Counted from the first letter of the stretch, positions 50,694-60,692 are shown. The stretch: 64,000 nt of DNA from Aurantimonas marianensis (GCF_024195285.1 NZ_JALHBS010000069.1:1-64000), one strand, 5' to 3'. A program made the numbers and translations. The notes: a model not told the origin generated them from the letters alone.

Positions 50694-52178
50694 TCAGTTC
50701 CTCCGTTGGCCCGCCGATAAATAGGCCTCCAGCGTATTTGATGTCCCGTTCTGCCAAAGCATGTTGAGCCAGTAGGTGAACCGTGCGCGGAAATCTTCAT
50801 TGCCCGCGACATCGCCATAGACGTCTGAAAGCGTCAGCCATTCGGCCGGATTTTCTTTTGCCTTTCGCGACAGCGCCACGAGGCGGTCCCAATGGGAATC
50901 GTTCGGCGCAATTTCGGCGCCGCTCTCCGTGACGCCGTAACAATAGCGGCACCACAGCGCACATTCGAGCGCCAGCCCATCGAACTTGCCGCCCAGCTTC
51001 AAGGCCTCGCGCAGAACGGGCACGACGAATTTCGGCTGGCGGTTATAGCCGTCAAGGCAAAGGCGCTGCACGGTGTCGGCGATCTTCGGGTTGGAGAAAC
51101 GTCGCTCGATAAGGTCAAAATATTCGAACGGATCAGTACCGGGAACCGGCGGCACCCGCGGCACGACCTCGGTCTCTTCGACCCTGCGCAGATATGCGCG
51201 GATAACCGGATGCTCCATCGCCTCGTGGACGAAACGGATGTCCATGAGCCCGGCAGGATAGGCGATGATCGCGTGGCCGCCATTGAGCATGCGAAGCTTC
51301 ATCAGCTCGAAAGGCATGACATCGGAGACGAACTGAACGCCGACTTCTTCCAACGGCGGGCGGCCGAGAGGAAAATTGTCTTCCATGACCCATTGGGTGA
51401 ACCCCTCACAAAAGACGGGCCAGCCGTCGTCAATGCCGTGTTCGTCCCGGCAGATTTCACGCTCGCGGTGGGACGTTGCCGGCGTGATGCGGTCGACCAT
51501 GGAATTGGGGAATGCGACGTTTTCCGCAATCCAGTCGGACATCGCCTGATCAGACATGGCGGCAAGGCTGCAAAGCGTGTTGCGGGTCACCTTGCCATTG
51601 TGGGGAATGTTATCGCAACACATGACCGTAAAGGGCGGAGTTCCTGCATCACGACGCTTTTTCAGGCCAGCTATGGCAAGGCCGAAAACGGTCCTCGGCG
51701 AGGCGGGGTTTTCCGCATCCGCCACGATTGCCGGATGGCTCGGATCGAAATTGTCGTTCGCATCCAGGAAATAACCACCCTCGGTGATCGTCAGAGAAAC
51801 AATGCGGGTCCTGGGATCGGCGAGACCGGCGATGATCGCGTCCGGATTGGCCGGCTCGATATAGTCTATCATCGAGCCGATGACATGCGCATCGCTGCGA
51901 TCGGCCTCCTGTTCGACAATGGTGGTCAACCAGTCCTGCGCGCGCAGGACCTCGCGCGCGCGTCGGTCGCCCTCCAGCACGCCCGCGCCGACAATCGCCC
52001 AATCATGGCCCAGGCCCATGGAGAATAGCCGGTCAAGATATGTCGCCTGATGCGCCCGGTGAAAGTTGCCGATGCCGATATGGACGATCCCGGGCGAAAG
52101 CTGTTCGCGGGAATAGGACGGTATTGCCACCCTCGCGCCGATCTCGTCCAGGTTCTCTAGAGACAATTTCGTCGCCAT
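50694..52178 (-). CDS. mtlK: mannitol dehydrogenase family protein
   Basis: The ATG at 52178 gives 494 residues; a GTG two codons earlier is possible. N-terminal NAD-binding stretch GIVHIGIGNFHRAHQATYLD and the catalytic region MLNGGHAIIAYPAGLMD with the Lys in ELMKLRMLNGGH match long-chain mannitol 2-dehydrogenases (MtlK), which oxidise D-mannitol to fructose and D-arabinitol to xylulose. It lies between smoS and the zinc dehydrogenase in the polyol operon. Confidence 0.92.
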   Translation of the reverse strand: MATKLSLENLDEIGARVAIPSYSREQLSPGIVHIGIGNFHRAHQATYLDRLFSMGLGHDWAIVGAGVLEGDRRAREVLRAQDWLTTIVEQEADRSDAHVIGSMIDYIEPANPDAIIAGLADPRTRIVSLTITEGGYFLDANDNFDPSHPAIVADAENPASPRTVFGLAIAGLKKRRDAGTPPFTVMCCDNIPHNGKVTRNTLCSLAAMSDQAMSDWIAENVAFPNSMVDRITPATSHREREICRDEHGIDDGWPVFCEGFTQWVMEDNFPLGRPPLEEVGVQFVSDVMPFELMKLRMLNGGHAIIAYPAGLMDIRFVHEAMEHPVIRAYLRRVEETEVVPRVPPVPGTDPFEYFDLIERRFSNPKIADTVQRLCLDGYNRQPKFVVPVLREALKLGGKFDGLALECALWCRYCYGVTESGAEIAPNDSHWDRLVALSRKAKENPAEWLTLSDVYGDVAGNEDFRARFTYWLNMLWQNGTSNTLEAYLSAGQRRN

Positions 52179-52235
52179 CGCCACTCTCGATCCATGTTAC
52201 TCGCTCGCGTCGGCGCAGGAAGAGCGTTTGTGCCC

Positions 52236-53009
52236 TCAGCTCATCCACTGGCCGCCATCGACATTGTAGGTTTGCGACAAGATGTAGTCGGCTTCGGACG
52301 AGGCGAGAAAGATCGCCATGCCGGTCAGATCGTCAGGAGTGGCAAAGCGGCCGGCAGGCACGCCAGCCGCAACTTCGGCTTTCTTCTGGCCAGGCTTCTT
52401 GCCTTCCAGCTTGGCGAACATCGCATCCACATGCGCCCAGTGTTCGCCATCGACGACCCCCGGGGCGATGGCGTTGACGTTGATGCCATGCTTGATCAGG
52501 TTCAGCCCCGCCGACTGGGTCATCGATATGACAGCCGCTTTGGTCGAGCAATAGATCAGCACAAGGCTCTCGCCGCGTCGCCCGGCCTGCGACGCCATGT
52601 TGATGATCTTGCCGCCATGACCCTGCTTGATCATTTGCCTGGCGGCAGCCTGCATGGTGAAAAGGGTGCCGCCGACATTGACGGCATATAGCTTGTCGTA
52701 GCTGGCGCGGGTGATGTCCACGGTTTCGGCAGCATCGAACAGCGCGGCGTTGTTGATCAGGATATCGAGCTTGCCGGCCTTCGCCACGACGGCGGCGATG
52801 GCCGCGTCGATGCTGTCCTGGTTGCTCACGTCGATCTGTACGGCATAGGCCGCATCGCCGATTTCTGCCGCGGTTTTCTTCGCTGCATCTAGGTTGATGT
52901 CGGCGATGGCAACAATTGCGCCTTCGCGGACGTAGGCTTCGGCGAAGCCTCGGCCAATACCGCGCGCGGAGCCGGTGATGAGAGCGGATTTTCCTTCAAG
53001 GCGTTTCAC
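52236..53009 (-). CDS. smoS: sorbitol/galactitol dehydrogenase, short-chain type
   Basis: A GTG start overlaps the smoK stop and gives 257 residues. The NAD motif is [10 protein letters not shown] and the active site is YCSTK with the Ser upstream (MASQAG). It closely follows the SmoS pattern ([40 protein letters not shown]). SmoS oxidises D-sorbitol to fructose and galactitol to tagatose. Confidence 0.92.
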   Translation of the reverse strand: MKRLEGKSALITGSARGIGRGFAEAYVREGAIVAIADINLDAAKKTAAEIGDAAYAVQIDVSNQDSIDAAIAAVVAKAGKLDILINNAALFDAAETVDITRASYDKLYAVNVGGTLFTMQAAARQMIKQGHGGKIINMASQAGRRGESLVLIYCSTKAAVISMTQSAGLNLIKHGINVNAIAPGVVDGEHWAHVDAMFAKLEGKKPGQKKAEVAAGVPAGRFATPDDLTGMAIFLASSEADYILSQTYNVDGGQWMS

Positions 53010-54010
53010 GCGACGCGAAGTCCTTGAGTGTCGAATTTGTGAAGGTGTTCCATCTGCGGCGTCAGGTAGACGGTGTCGCCATGCTTCACGTCACCCTCGC
53101 CGCCGGCGCGCACCGTCAAGGGATCGCAACCGGGAATGCCGTGGATATGCATGAAGGTGTCCGAACCAAGATGTTCCGCGACGCCAACCGTGCCCTGCCA
53201 GGTGCCTTCGGTCTTGGAGATGTCGATATGCTCGGGCCGGATGCCGATCGTATGCACGCCATGCTTGGCGGCTTCCGGTCCGTCCAGCTGGTTCATCTTG
53301 GGCGAGCCGATGAAGCCGGCGACGAACTTGTTGCGCGGCGTGCGATACAGCTCCAGCGGGCTGCCCACCTGCTCGATCACGCCGGCCTGTAGCACGACGA
53401 TCTTGTCGGCCATGGTCATCGCCTCGACCTGGTCGTGGGTTACGTAGACCATCGTGGTGTCGAGCTTCTTGTGCAGTTCCGAGATCTCCATCCGCATGCC
53501 GACCCGCAGGGCGGCGTCAAGATTGGACAGCGGCTCGTCGAACAGGAAGGCGGCGGGTTCGCGCACAATAGCGCGGCCGATGGCGACACGCTGCCGCTGC
53601 CCGCCCGAAAGCTGCCCGGGGCGACGGTCGAGATAATCGGTCAGGTTCAGCGCGGCTGCCGCCTGGGCGATGCGCTTGTCCTGCTCGGCCTGCTCCATCC
53701 CGGCCATCTTCATCGGGAAGGCGATGTTCTTCCTGACGGTCATATGCGGGTACAGCGCATAGGACTGGAACACCATCGCCAGCCCGCGCTTGGCCGGCGG
53801 CAGGCCGGTGGCGTCCTTGCCGTCGATCTCGATATTGCCGGCGGTGGTGTCCTCAAGCCCCGCGATCAACCGCAGCAGGGTGGACTTGCCACAGCCCGAT
53901 GGGCCGACAAAGACCACGAATTCGCCGTCATCAATTTCCAAGTCCAGCGGCGGGATGACCGTGATGTCGCCGAAGGATTTCTTGACCTGCTTTAGCCGTA
54001 TGCGTCCCAT
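53006..54010 (-). CDS. smoK: polyol ABC transporter ATP-binding protein
   Basis: A 334-residue ATPase of the MalK/UgpC type: [12 protein letters not shown] Walker [15 protein letters not shown] signature, [13 protein letters not shown] Walker B, and a C-terminal OB-type regulatory domain ([10 protein letters not shown]). It drives uptake through SmoF and SmoG. It overlaps smoS and is ten bases from smoG. Confidence 0.95.
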   Translation of the reverse strand: MGRIRLKQVKKSFGDITVIPPLDLEIDDGEFVVFVGPSGCGKSTLLRLIAGLEDTTAGNIEIDGKDATGLPPAKRGLAMVFQSYALYPHMTVRKNIAFPMKMAGMEQAEQDKRIAQAAAALNLTDYLDRRPGQLSGGQRQRVAIGRAIVREPAAFLFDEPLSNLDAALRVGMRMEISELHKKLDTTMVYVTHDQVEAMTMADKIVVLQAGVIEQVGSPLELYRTPRNKFVAGFIGSPKMNQLDGPEAAKHGVHTIGIRPEHIDISKTEGTWQGTVGVAEHLGSDTFMHIHGIPGCDPLTVRAGGEGDVKHGDTVYLTPQMEHLHKFDTQGLRVA

Positions 54011-54019
54011 ATCAACTCC

Positions 54020-54850
54020 TCACTTCACAGCGCCGAAGGTCAGACCCCGGACAAGTTGCTTCTGGCTGAACCAGCCCATGATCAGAATTGGCGCAATGGC
54101 CATAACCGAAGCGGCGCTGAGCTTGGCGTAAAACAGGCCCTCGGGCGCTGAAAAACTGGAGATGAACTTTGTCAGCGGCGCCGCGTCCACAGTCGTCAGC
54201 AGGATGGTCCAGAACGCCTCGTTCCAGGCCAGGATAATGTTCAGCAGGATCGTCGACGCGATGCCGGGCAAGGCCATGGGCGTCAGCACATACAGGATTT
54301 CGGACTTCAGCGAGGCGCCATCCATGCGCGCGGCTTCGAGGATCTCGCCGGGAATCTCGCGGAAGTAAGTGTACAGCATCCAGACGATGATCGGCAGATT
54401 GATCAGCATCAGCACCACGATCAGCAGGATCCGACTGTCCATCACACCCAGCCATTTTGCGATCAGCACCAGCGGATAAAGCACACCGACAGCGGGCAGC
54501 ATCTTGGTCGACAGCATCCACAGCAGGACGTCCTTGGTTCGTTTTCCGGGAACGAAGGCCATGGCCCAGGCGGCCGGGACGGCAATCAGGATGCCGAGAA
54601 GGGTAGACCCCACGGCGATGATGATCGAGTTCGTCAATGCCAGCGGATAGTTCGACCGCTCCAGCACCGCGCTGTAATTCTCCGTGGTCCAGTTGAAGAA
54701 GAACCACACCGGCGGATCCGAAATCGCCGTCGCCTCTGACTTGAAGCTGGTCAGGAATGTCCACATGATCGGAAAGAAGATCAGTAGCCCCAGGCTCCAG
54801 GCCAAGGCCGTCCACATGATTTTCTTGCGAGGAGTAACTGCGCGAGCCAT
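54020..54850 (-). CDS. smoG: polyol ABC transporter permease
   Basis: A 276-residue protein with six membrane helices and the EAA loop EILEAARMDGASLKSEILYV that docks to SmoK, as in the MalG family. It forms the channel together with SmoF. It starts 14 bases after the smoF stop. Confidence 0.94.
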   Translation of the reverse strand: MARAVTPRKKIMWTALAWSLGLLIFFPIMWTFLTSFKSEATAISDPPVWFFFNWTTENYSAVLERSNYPLALTNSIIIAVGSTLLGILIAVPAAWAMAFVPGKRTKDVLLWMLSTKMLPAVGVLYPLVLIAKWLGVMDSRILLIVVLMLINLPIIVWMLYTYFREIPGEILEAARMDGASLKSEILYVLTPMALPGIASTILLNIILAWNEAFWTILLTTVDAAPLTKFISSFSAPEGLFYAKLSAASVMAIAPILIMGWFSQKQLVRGLTFGAVK

Positions 54851-54864
54851 GTTCCGATCCTCCT

Positions 54865-55731
54865 CTATTTATCCAGGTTCTTGCCGACGATCCGCATCAG
54901 GAAGATCGCGACGATGTTGGCAAGGATGACGGCGATGATGCCGCCCGCGGACCCCAGACCGATGTTCTGGCTTTCCAGCACGCGCTGATACACAAGGTAG
55001 GTCAGCGTTCGGGTGCCGAAGGCGCCGTTGGTGGTCACGAAGATCTCGGCGAAGATCGATAGCAGAAAGATCGTCTGGATCAGGATCACAACCGTGATGG
55101 CGCGGCTGAGATGCGGCAGGATGATGTACCAGAAACGGCTAAGCGCGGGCGCTCCGTCCATCTCCGCGGCCTCAAGCTGTTCGCTCGACAAGGACTGGAC
55201 CGCGGTCAGCAGGATCAGCGTGGCGAAAGGCAGCCATTGCCAGGCCACGATCACGATAATCGAGAACAGCGACGATTGACTGAGGAAGTCATAAGGCTGC
55301 AGGCCCAGAAATTTGTAGAGATAAGAGAAAAGTCCGTTGTCCACGTTGAAAAACATGTTCTTCCAGACCAGCGCCGACACGGTCGGCATGATGAAGAACG
55401 GCGCGATCACCAGGATGCGCACAATCCCTTGCCCGAACATCGGCTGGTCCAGCAGCAAGGCAAGGAGAATGCCTCCCACGAGGGTGATCAACAGGATGCC
55501 GGCGACCATCCACAGCGTCGTGCCCACCGCACTCAGGAAAGACGACGATGTCACGAAGGATTCGTAGTTCCTGAAGCCGATCCAGGCGTCGAACACACCG
55601 CGCAGGGGGCGGTAGTCGGCGAACGAGAAGTACAGCGTCATGCAGAGCGGGACCAGCATCCACACCAGCAGGACGAACACGGCGGGCGCGATCATGATGC
55701 GGGCAGCGGCTTTTGATTGCTGAGTTGCCAC
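54865..55731 (-). CDS. smoF: polyol ABC transporter permease
   Basis: A GTG start gives 288 residues with six helices and a MalF-type EAA loop (EQLEAAEMDGAPALSRFWYI). It pairs with SmoG. A large palindrome separates it from smoE. Confidence 0.94.
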   Translation of the reverse strand: MATQQSKAAARIMIAPAVFVLLVWMLVPLCMTLYFSFADYRPLRGVFDAWIGFRNYESFVTSSSFLSAVGTTLWMVAGILLITLVGGILLALLLDQPMFGQGIVRILVIAPFFIMPTVSALVWKNMFFNVDNGLFSYLYKFLGLQPYDFLSQSSLFSIIVIVAWQWLPFATLILLTAVQSLSSEQLEAAEMDGAPALSRFWYIILPHLSRAITVVILIQTIFLLSIFAEIFVTTNGAFGTRTLTYLVYQRVLESQNIGLGSAGGIIAVILANIVAIFLMRIVGKNLDK

Positions 55732-55823
55732 AACGAACCTCCTGTCAGCGGTTGGAATGCGGACCTGAGCTTGCGAAAACCCTGCCAGGGTCTGCGCAAG
55801 ATCGGGACGCGGACCGGAACCGT

Positions 55824-55851
55824 GAAGGGCGGACCGATCGGTCCGCCCTTC
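55824..55851 (-). promoter_or_regulatory. 28-base perfect palindrome between smoE and smoF
   Basis: The stretch is a perfect inverted repeat with 14-base arms beginning GAAGGGCGGACC. It lies 11 bases after the binding-protein stop and would form a very stable RNA hairpin. In ABC operons such elements lower read-through to the permeases and protect the binding-protein message. Confidence 0.75.
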
Positions 55852-55862
55852 GAAGTCCAGAC

Positions 55863-57167
55863 TCAGTAACCTGCGGCTTCCATTTCCTCGGTGGTTATTT
55901 CTTGCGACCTGGAGAGAGCCTCTTCAGCAGATTGCTGACCGGCCAGAGCCGAGGCGAATTGCTGACCAACCTGCGTGGCGATGCCGGCAAACTCGGGGAT
56001 CGCAACGAACTGGACGCCGGTATAGGGAACCGGATCAACCGTCGGGTTGGTCGGATCGGCTGTGCCCATCGACACCTTGGTCATCGCAGCGAACGGCGCC
56101 GCATTCAGGTAGTCTTCGTTCTCGTAGAGCGACGTGCGTGTGCCCGGAGGAACCGCGACCCAGCCCTTGCTTTCAGCGACGAGCGCGGAATATTCGGGGC
56201 CAGTCGCCCAGTTGATGAAGGTCTTGGCGGCCTCCTGCTTCTCGGAAGAAGTCGGGATCGCCAAGGACCACGCCCATAGCCAATTGCCGCGTTTGCCCAG
56301 ACCCGTGTCGGGTGCCAGCGCAAAGCCGACCTGATCGGCAACCGTCGAGTCGTCGTTCACCACGAACTGGCCGGCGGATGTCGCGTCGATCCAGATACCG
56401 CACTTGCCCTGCTGGAACAGCGTGAGGTTTTCGTTGAAGCCGTTGTTGGCCGCACCGGCCGGGCCCGATTCTTCCATCATCCCAAGGTAGAAGTTGAGCG
56501 TGTCGGACCATGGCTCAGTGTCGAACTGTGCATTCCACTCTTCATCGAACCAGCGTGCGCCGAACGAGTTGGACATAGCGGTAATAAGCGCCATGTTCTC
56601 GCCCCAACCGGCCTTGCCGCGCAGGCAGATGCCGTTGATGTCATTGGCACGGTCGGTCATTTTCTTCGCCGCTTCGCGAATGAATTCCCACGTCGGCGCT
56701 TCGGGCATTTCCAGACCGGCTTTTTCCATCAAGTCCTTGCGGTACATGGTGAAGGAAGACTCGGCGTAAAACGGAGCGGCGTAAAGCTCGCCATCGACCG
56801 ACAGACCACCACGGATCGCGGGGATCAGGTCGTCAACCTGGTAGTCAGCGGGCAGATCGTTCAAGGACACGAGCCAGCCGTTCTTGCCCCAGATCGGCAC
56901 TTCGTATGTCCCGATTGTCAGGATGTCGTAGGCGCCGCCGCCGGTCGAGATGTCGGTCGTCACATTCTGCCGCAGGACGTTTTCTTCCAGCGTCACCCAC
57001 TCAACGGTGATGTCAGGGTGCTTGGCGTTGAAGTCACCCATCAGACCCTGCATGGTGATCATGTCGCCGTTATTCACGGTCGCGATGGTGATTTCCTCGG
57101 CAGACACGGCCGGAACGGCCACGAGCGAGAGCGCGGTCGCCGCGAACAGATTTTTAGCTAGTTTCAT
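55863..57167 (-). CDS. smoE: polyol-binding periplasmic protein
   Basis: A 434-residue extracellular solute-binding protein with a signal peptide (NLFAATALSLVAVPAVSA). EWVTLEENVLRQNVTTDIST and DILTIGTYEVPIWGKNGWL are close to SmoE of Rhodobacter-type polyol systems. It captures sorbitol, mannitol or galactitol for SmoFGK. It is the first gene of a seven-gene leftward operon and has a LacI-type operator about 75 bases upstream. Confidence 0.93.
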   Translation of the reverse strand: MKLAKNLFAATALSLVAVPAVSAEEITIATVNNGDMITMQGLMGDFNAKHPDITVEWVTLEENVLRQNVTTDISTGGGAYDILTIGTYEVPIWGKNGWLVSLNDLPADYQVDDLIPAIRGGLSVDGELYAAPFYAESSFTMYRKDLMEKAGLEMPEAPTWEFIREAAKKMTDRANDINGICLRGKAGWGENMALITAMSNSFGARWFDEEWNAQFDTEPWSDTLNFYLGMMEESGPAGAANNGFNENLTLFQQGKCGIWIDATSAGQFVVNDDSTVADQVGFALAPDTGLGKRGNWLWAWSLAIPTSSEKQEAAKTFINWATGPEYSALVAESKGWVAVPPGTRTSLYENEDYLNAAPFAAMTKVSMGTADPTNPTVDPVPYTGVQFVAIPEFAGIATQVGQQFASALAGQQSAEEALSRSQEITTEEMEAAGY

Positions 57168-57242
57168 CCCAGATTCCTCCCTTGAATTTTGCGAGCTGCA
57201 ACAGAAACACTAAATCTTCGCGGTCGCGAGTCAACAAGAAAC

Positions 57243-57256
57243 TTATCGCGCGTAAA
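57243..57256. promoter_or_regulatory. LacI-type operator in front of smoE
   Basis: TTATCGCGCGTAAA differs at two positions from the perfect palindrome TTTACGCGCGTAAA and shares CGCGCGTAAA with the site at 58,395. It is centred on CG, as in most LacI-family operators. Confidence 0.65.
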
Positions 57257-57297
57257 CTTTTCTCGAGAACCGTCGGTCATGCACCGGATTCCGGCAG

Positions 57298-58323
57298 CTA
57301 GGCCGACGAGCGCAGAATCAATTTGCCCTCGAAGAGCGTCTCTTCACGTGAATCCTGCTTGCTGCCCGAATGCATGATTTCGAACAATTTCTCCACACTG
57401 GTGTCGACGATCGCCGAGTAATCCTGCGACACGGTTGTCAGCGCCGGGCAAGTAAAGCGCGACCAGGGATGGTCGTCATGACCGGCCACCCGCATCGCGC
57501 ACCCTGATCCGCGCCCGACGCGCAACCCCATTTCATATGCGGCGGCCAAAAGGCCGATTGCGATCCGATCGTTACTGCACAGCACGGTGTTCGACGGGAG
57601 TTTGCGCTCGGAAATCAGCCGCTTTCCTTCATTCAGGCCGACCTGCTCAAACTCCCATCCATGTTCCCCGACGTGGATGATCTCCGGCGTCTGGCCAAGC
57701 AGTTCCACCGCCTTGATATACGCGCTCCGGCGCTTCATGGCGTTGGGGTTGACCGGTGGCATCTCGAAGAAACAAGGCGGTTCGCCGGTGCGGCACAAAT
57801 AGTCTACGATCAGACCAATGCTCTGGAAGTTGTCCGACCCGACAAAGACTTCGCCGATTTCCTGATTGCTGTCGAATGTCACCGTCGGCACATCTTCGGT
57901 AAATTTCCGTACCGCCTCCAAATCCGATGCGCGTCCAAGGGGCGCAATCAGGGCGCCAGCCGGCTTGAGCGATCTCAACGTCTCCAGAGCGTTGATCTCC
58001 AGCTGCCGCTGTCCGTGTGAACTGAACAGAATCGGCCAATAGCCGGCATCGATACAACGCCGCTCGATCATTCGAGCCATCTCCGCAAAGAACGGATCGG
58101 CGAGATAGGGCACGATGATGCCGATATTCTTGGTCAGCTTCCTGTTCTGGTTGACGGCGAAAATGTTGGGCCTGAAGTCAAATTGCTCCAAAGCCCGCTC
58201 GATCCGCTCCCGCGTGGTGCTGCGCACACTTGCCGGGTCGTTGAAATATTTCGAGACGGTCGGACGTGATATCCCGCTCGCCGACGCAAATTCCTCCATC
58301 GTCTGAATTCTTGTTTCACCCAC
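57298..58323 (-). CDS. LacI family polyol regulator
   Basis: A GTG start gives 341 residues. The N-terminal helix-turn-helix and hinge read EEFASASGISRPTVSKYFND and RERIERALEQFDFRPN; a periplasmic-binding-protein-like sensor domain fills the rest (NIGIIVPYLADPFFAEMARM). It sits between the smo operon and the kinase/gatZ genes and should control both, relieved by a sugar alcohol or a ketose. Confidence 0.92.
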   Translation of the reverse strand: MGETRIQTMEEFASASGISRPTVSKYFNDPASVRSTTRERIERALEQFDFRPNIFAVNQNRKLTKNIGIIVPYLADPFFAEMARMIERRCIDAGYWPILFSSHGQRQLEINALETLRSLKPAGALIAPLGRASDLEAVRKFTEDVPTVTFDSNQEIGEVFVGSDNFQSIGLIVDYLCRTGEPPCFFEMPPVNPNAMKRRSAYIKAVELLGQTPEIIHVGEHGWEFEQVGLNEGKRLISERKLPSNTVLCSNDRIAIGLLAAAYEMGLRVGRGSGCAMRVAGHDDHPWSRFTCPALTTVSQDYSAIVDTSVEKLFEIMHSGSKQDSREETLFEGKLILRSSA

Positions 58324-58394
58324 GCCACGATCCTTCCGGCATAACGATCAGCGCCTTGAGCGCGCCTGATCTTAACAAATCCCTATCACTTAAT

Positions 58395-58408
58395 TTTGCG
58401 CGCGTAAA
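58395..58408. promoter_or_regulatory. LacI-type operator in the regulator/kinase divergent region
   Basis: TTTGCGCGCGTAAA differs at one position from TTTACGCGCGTAAA. It lies between the start of the regulator and the start of the kinase gene, so it can serve both promoters. Confidence 0.65.
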
Positions 58409-58476
58409 GATTTATCTTGACGCTGGGAAGATATTGACGCAGCCTGCCGTCGTAGCGGCGACTTGGGGGAAGCGCG

Positions 58477-59424
58477 TTGAAGACGATCGTTGTCATCGGC
58501 GAAATATTGGTAGAGATCATGGCCGACTCCGTGGGTGACGGATTCCACCAGCCAATCGCCCTGACCGGTCCCTACCCATCGGGCGCGCCTGCCATCTTCA
58601 TCGATCAGGTCGCCAAACTTGGCCAGCCTTGCGCAATTGTTTCAGCCGTCGGCGACGACGATTTCGGCCACCTCAATCTCGATCGATTAAGGCGCGACGG
58701 CGTTGATGTGTCCTCCGTCCGGATCGATTCCGATCGGCCGACCGGAAGTGCCTTCGTGCGCTACCGCGAGGACGGCTCACGGGACTTCGTATTCAACATT
58801 CGTCACAGCGCGTGCGGATTTCTTCCGCACTCGAGCACGACGGAATCCGCCCTTTCAGACGCCGATCATCTCCATGTGATGGGCTCCTCCCTGTCCAGCC
58901 GGGAATTCGTCGCGCTGAACGTCAAATCGGCCTTGTCGGTGAAGGCGCGCGGTGGAACCGTGTCGTTTGATCCCAACCTGCGAAAAGAGACCCTCGCCAC
59001 GCCGGGCATGCGCGATGCGATGATGCAAATCCTCGCCGCGACGGACCTTTTCTTGCCCAGCGGCGAAGAACTGACCCTGCTGACCGAGGCCACTGACGAA
59101 ATTGATGCTGTCCGGGAGTTGCTGTCCATGGGCATGGAAGCGATCGTCCATAAGCAAGGCGCGGCGGGGGTGCGGTATCATGATGCCTCGCGCAGCATCG
59201 TCGCGCCGGCCTTTCAGGTTGAGGAAATCGACCCTACCGGTGCCGGCGACTGCTTTGGCGGCGCCTTCACCACGCTGTGGCTTCGCGGCATGGAAACAGA
59301 CGCCGCGTTGAAAATGGCCTGCGCGGCCGGAGCTCTGGCGGTGACACGCCGCGGGCCGATGGAAGGCACAAGCACGCTTGCCGAACTCGATGAATTCATA
59401 GGTACAACGAAAAGGCTGTCATGA
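58477..59424 (+). CDS. PfkB-family carbohydrate kinase (probable tagatose/fructose kinase)
   Basis: A TTG start behind GGGGGAAGCGCG gives 315 residues. Ribokinase-type motifs are present: GEILVEIMA at the start, SFDPNLRKE mid-way and DPTGAGDCFGGAF with the catalytic Asp near residue 250. With the downstream GatZ-like protein it fits a ketose-6-kinase making tagatose 6-phosphate or fructose 6-phosphate from the ketose that the dehydrogenases produce. Stop and next ATG overlap. Confidence 0.88.
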   Translation: MKTIVVIGEILVEIMADSVGDGFHQPIALTGPYPSGAPAIFIDQVAKLGQPCAIVSAVGDDDFGHLNLDRLRRDGVDVSSVRIDSDRPTGSAFVRYREDGSRDFVFNIRHSACGFLPHSSTTESALSDADHLHVMGSSLSSREFVALNVKSALSVKARGGTVSFDPNLRKETLATPGMRDAMMQILAATDLFLPSGEELTLLTEATDEIDAVRELLSMGMEAIVHKQGAAGVRYHDASRSIVAPAFQVEEIDPTGAGDCFGGAFTTLWLRGMETDAALKMACAAGALAVTRRGPMEGTSTLAELDEFIGTTKRLS

Positions 59425-60692
59425 TGCAGACCGGTCTCGACCAACTCGCCGAACTGCGGCGGACGGGAACGCCGCGTGGCATCACCTCGGTGTGTTCGGC
59501 GCATCCGGTGGTATTGCGCGCGGCGCTGCGCCTCGGGCGAGAAACCGGCGCGACGGTTCTGATCGAGGCGACCTGCAATCAGGTGAATCATCAGGGCGGC
59601 TACACAGGGATGCAACCCGCCGATTTCGCGGCCCTGGTTGGCGTAATCGCTGAAGAGGAAGGGTGTCCGGCCAAGCAGATCGTCCTTGGCGGCGACCATC
59701 TTGGCCCCAACCCGTGGCGTGATCAATCGGCTGACGCCGCCATGGCCGAAGCCGAGAAAATGGTCGAAGCCTATGTCGCCGCGGGCTTTCGCAAGATCCA
59801 TCTCGACGCCTCCATGGGCTGTGCGGGCGAGCCGGTGGCGCTCGGCGACGAAGCTGCTGCCAAACGCGCCGTGCGGCTGGCCGCCATCGCCGAGCGCACC
59901 GCGGCAGAACAGGGCGGCGAAATGCCCCGCTACATTATCGGGACCGAAGTACCGCCGCCCGGCGGCGCCGACCATGCGCTGGACGAGATCACACCGACCG
60001 CGCCGGAGGCCGCACGCATGACCATCGCCGTGCATCGCCAACACTTCGCCGACGCCGGTTTGTCGGAGGTGATGGCCCGGGTCATCGGCATCGTGGTGCA
60101 GCCCGGCGTGGAATTCGGCAATCACAATGTCATCGCCTATGACAGGAGCAAGGTGCAAGCGCTGACCCGGGTTCTCGATGATGAGCCCCGCTTCGTATTC
60201 GAGGCGCATTCCACCGATTATCAGGGCACCGGGCCCCTGTCGGAACTGGTCGAAGACGGATTTTCGATCCTCAAAGTCGGCCCTGAACTGACCTTTGTGT
60301 TGCGCGAGGCGCTCTATGCCCTCGACCTGATCGCCTCCGACCTGGTCCCGGATTACGGTGACCGATCCCTGATGAAGGCGATGGAAGAGATCATGCTGGC
60401 GGCACCCGGCAACTGGAACCGTCACTATACGGGCGACGCCGCGACACAAGCCGCGCTACGCCACTATTCGCTGTCCGACCGGATTCGCTATTGCTGGGCA
60501 TCCGAGGCGGCAGAAACCGCCGTCGCCCGGCTTTCCGAGCACTTGGAGGGACGGACAGTTCCTCTGCCGCTTATGTGGCAACATCTGCCAGCAGCGGCGC
60601 CGTACGCCGACAAGCCACTGGACGTGCAGGCATTGCTGATCTGGCGGGTGAGCGAAAGCTTGCGATCCTACCACGCTGCCTGCCGCGTCTGA
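59421..60692 (+). CDS. gatZ: GatZ/KbaZ-like protein (tagatose-6-phosphate pathway)
   Basis: A 423-residue protein of the GatZ/KbaZ family: LIEATCNQVNHQGGYTGMQP, GGDHLGPNPWRDQ and HLDASMGCAGEPVALGDE are family motifs. In enterobacteria GatZ supports the GatY aldolase. In alphaproteobacteria, homologues without GatY have been reported as tagatose-6-phosphate 4-epimerases that feed fructose 6-phosphate. No gatY is seen here, so the epimerase role is favoured. Confidence 0.88.
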   Translation: MMQTGLDQLAELRRTGTPRGITSVCSAHPVVLRAALRLGRETGATVLIEATCNQVNHQGGYTGMQPADFAALVGVIAEEEGCPAKQIVLGGDHLGPNPWRDQSADAAMAEAEKMVEAYVAAGFRKIHLDASMGCAGEPVALGDEAAAKRAVRLAAIAERTAAEQGGEMPRYIIGTEVPPPGGADHALDEITPTAPEAARMTIAVHRQHFADAGLSEVMARVIGIVVQPGVEFGNHNVIAYDRSKVQALTRVLDDEPRFVFEAHSTDYQGTGPLSELVEDGFSILKVGPELTFVLREALYALDLIASDLVPDYGDRSLMKAMEEIMLAAPGNWNRHYTGDAATQAALRHYSLSDRIRYCWASEAAETAVARLSEHLEGRTVPLPLMWQHLPAAAPYADKPLDVQALLIWRVSESLRSYHAACRV

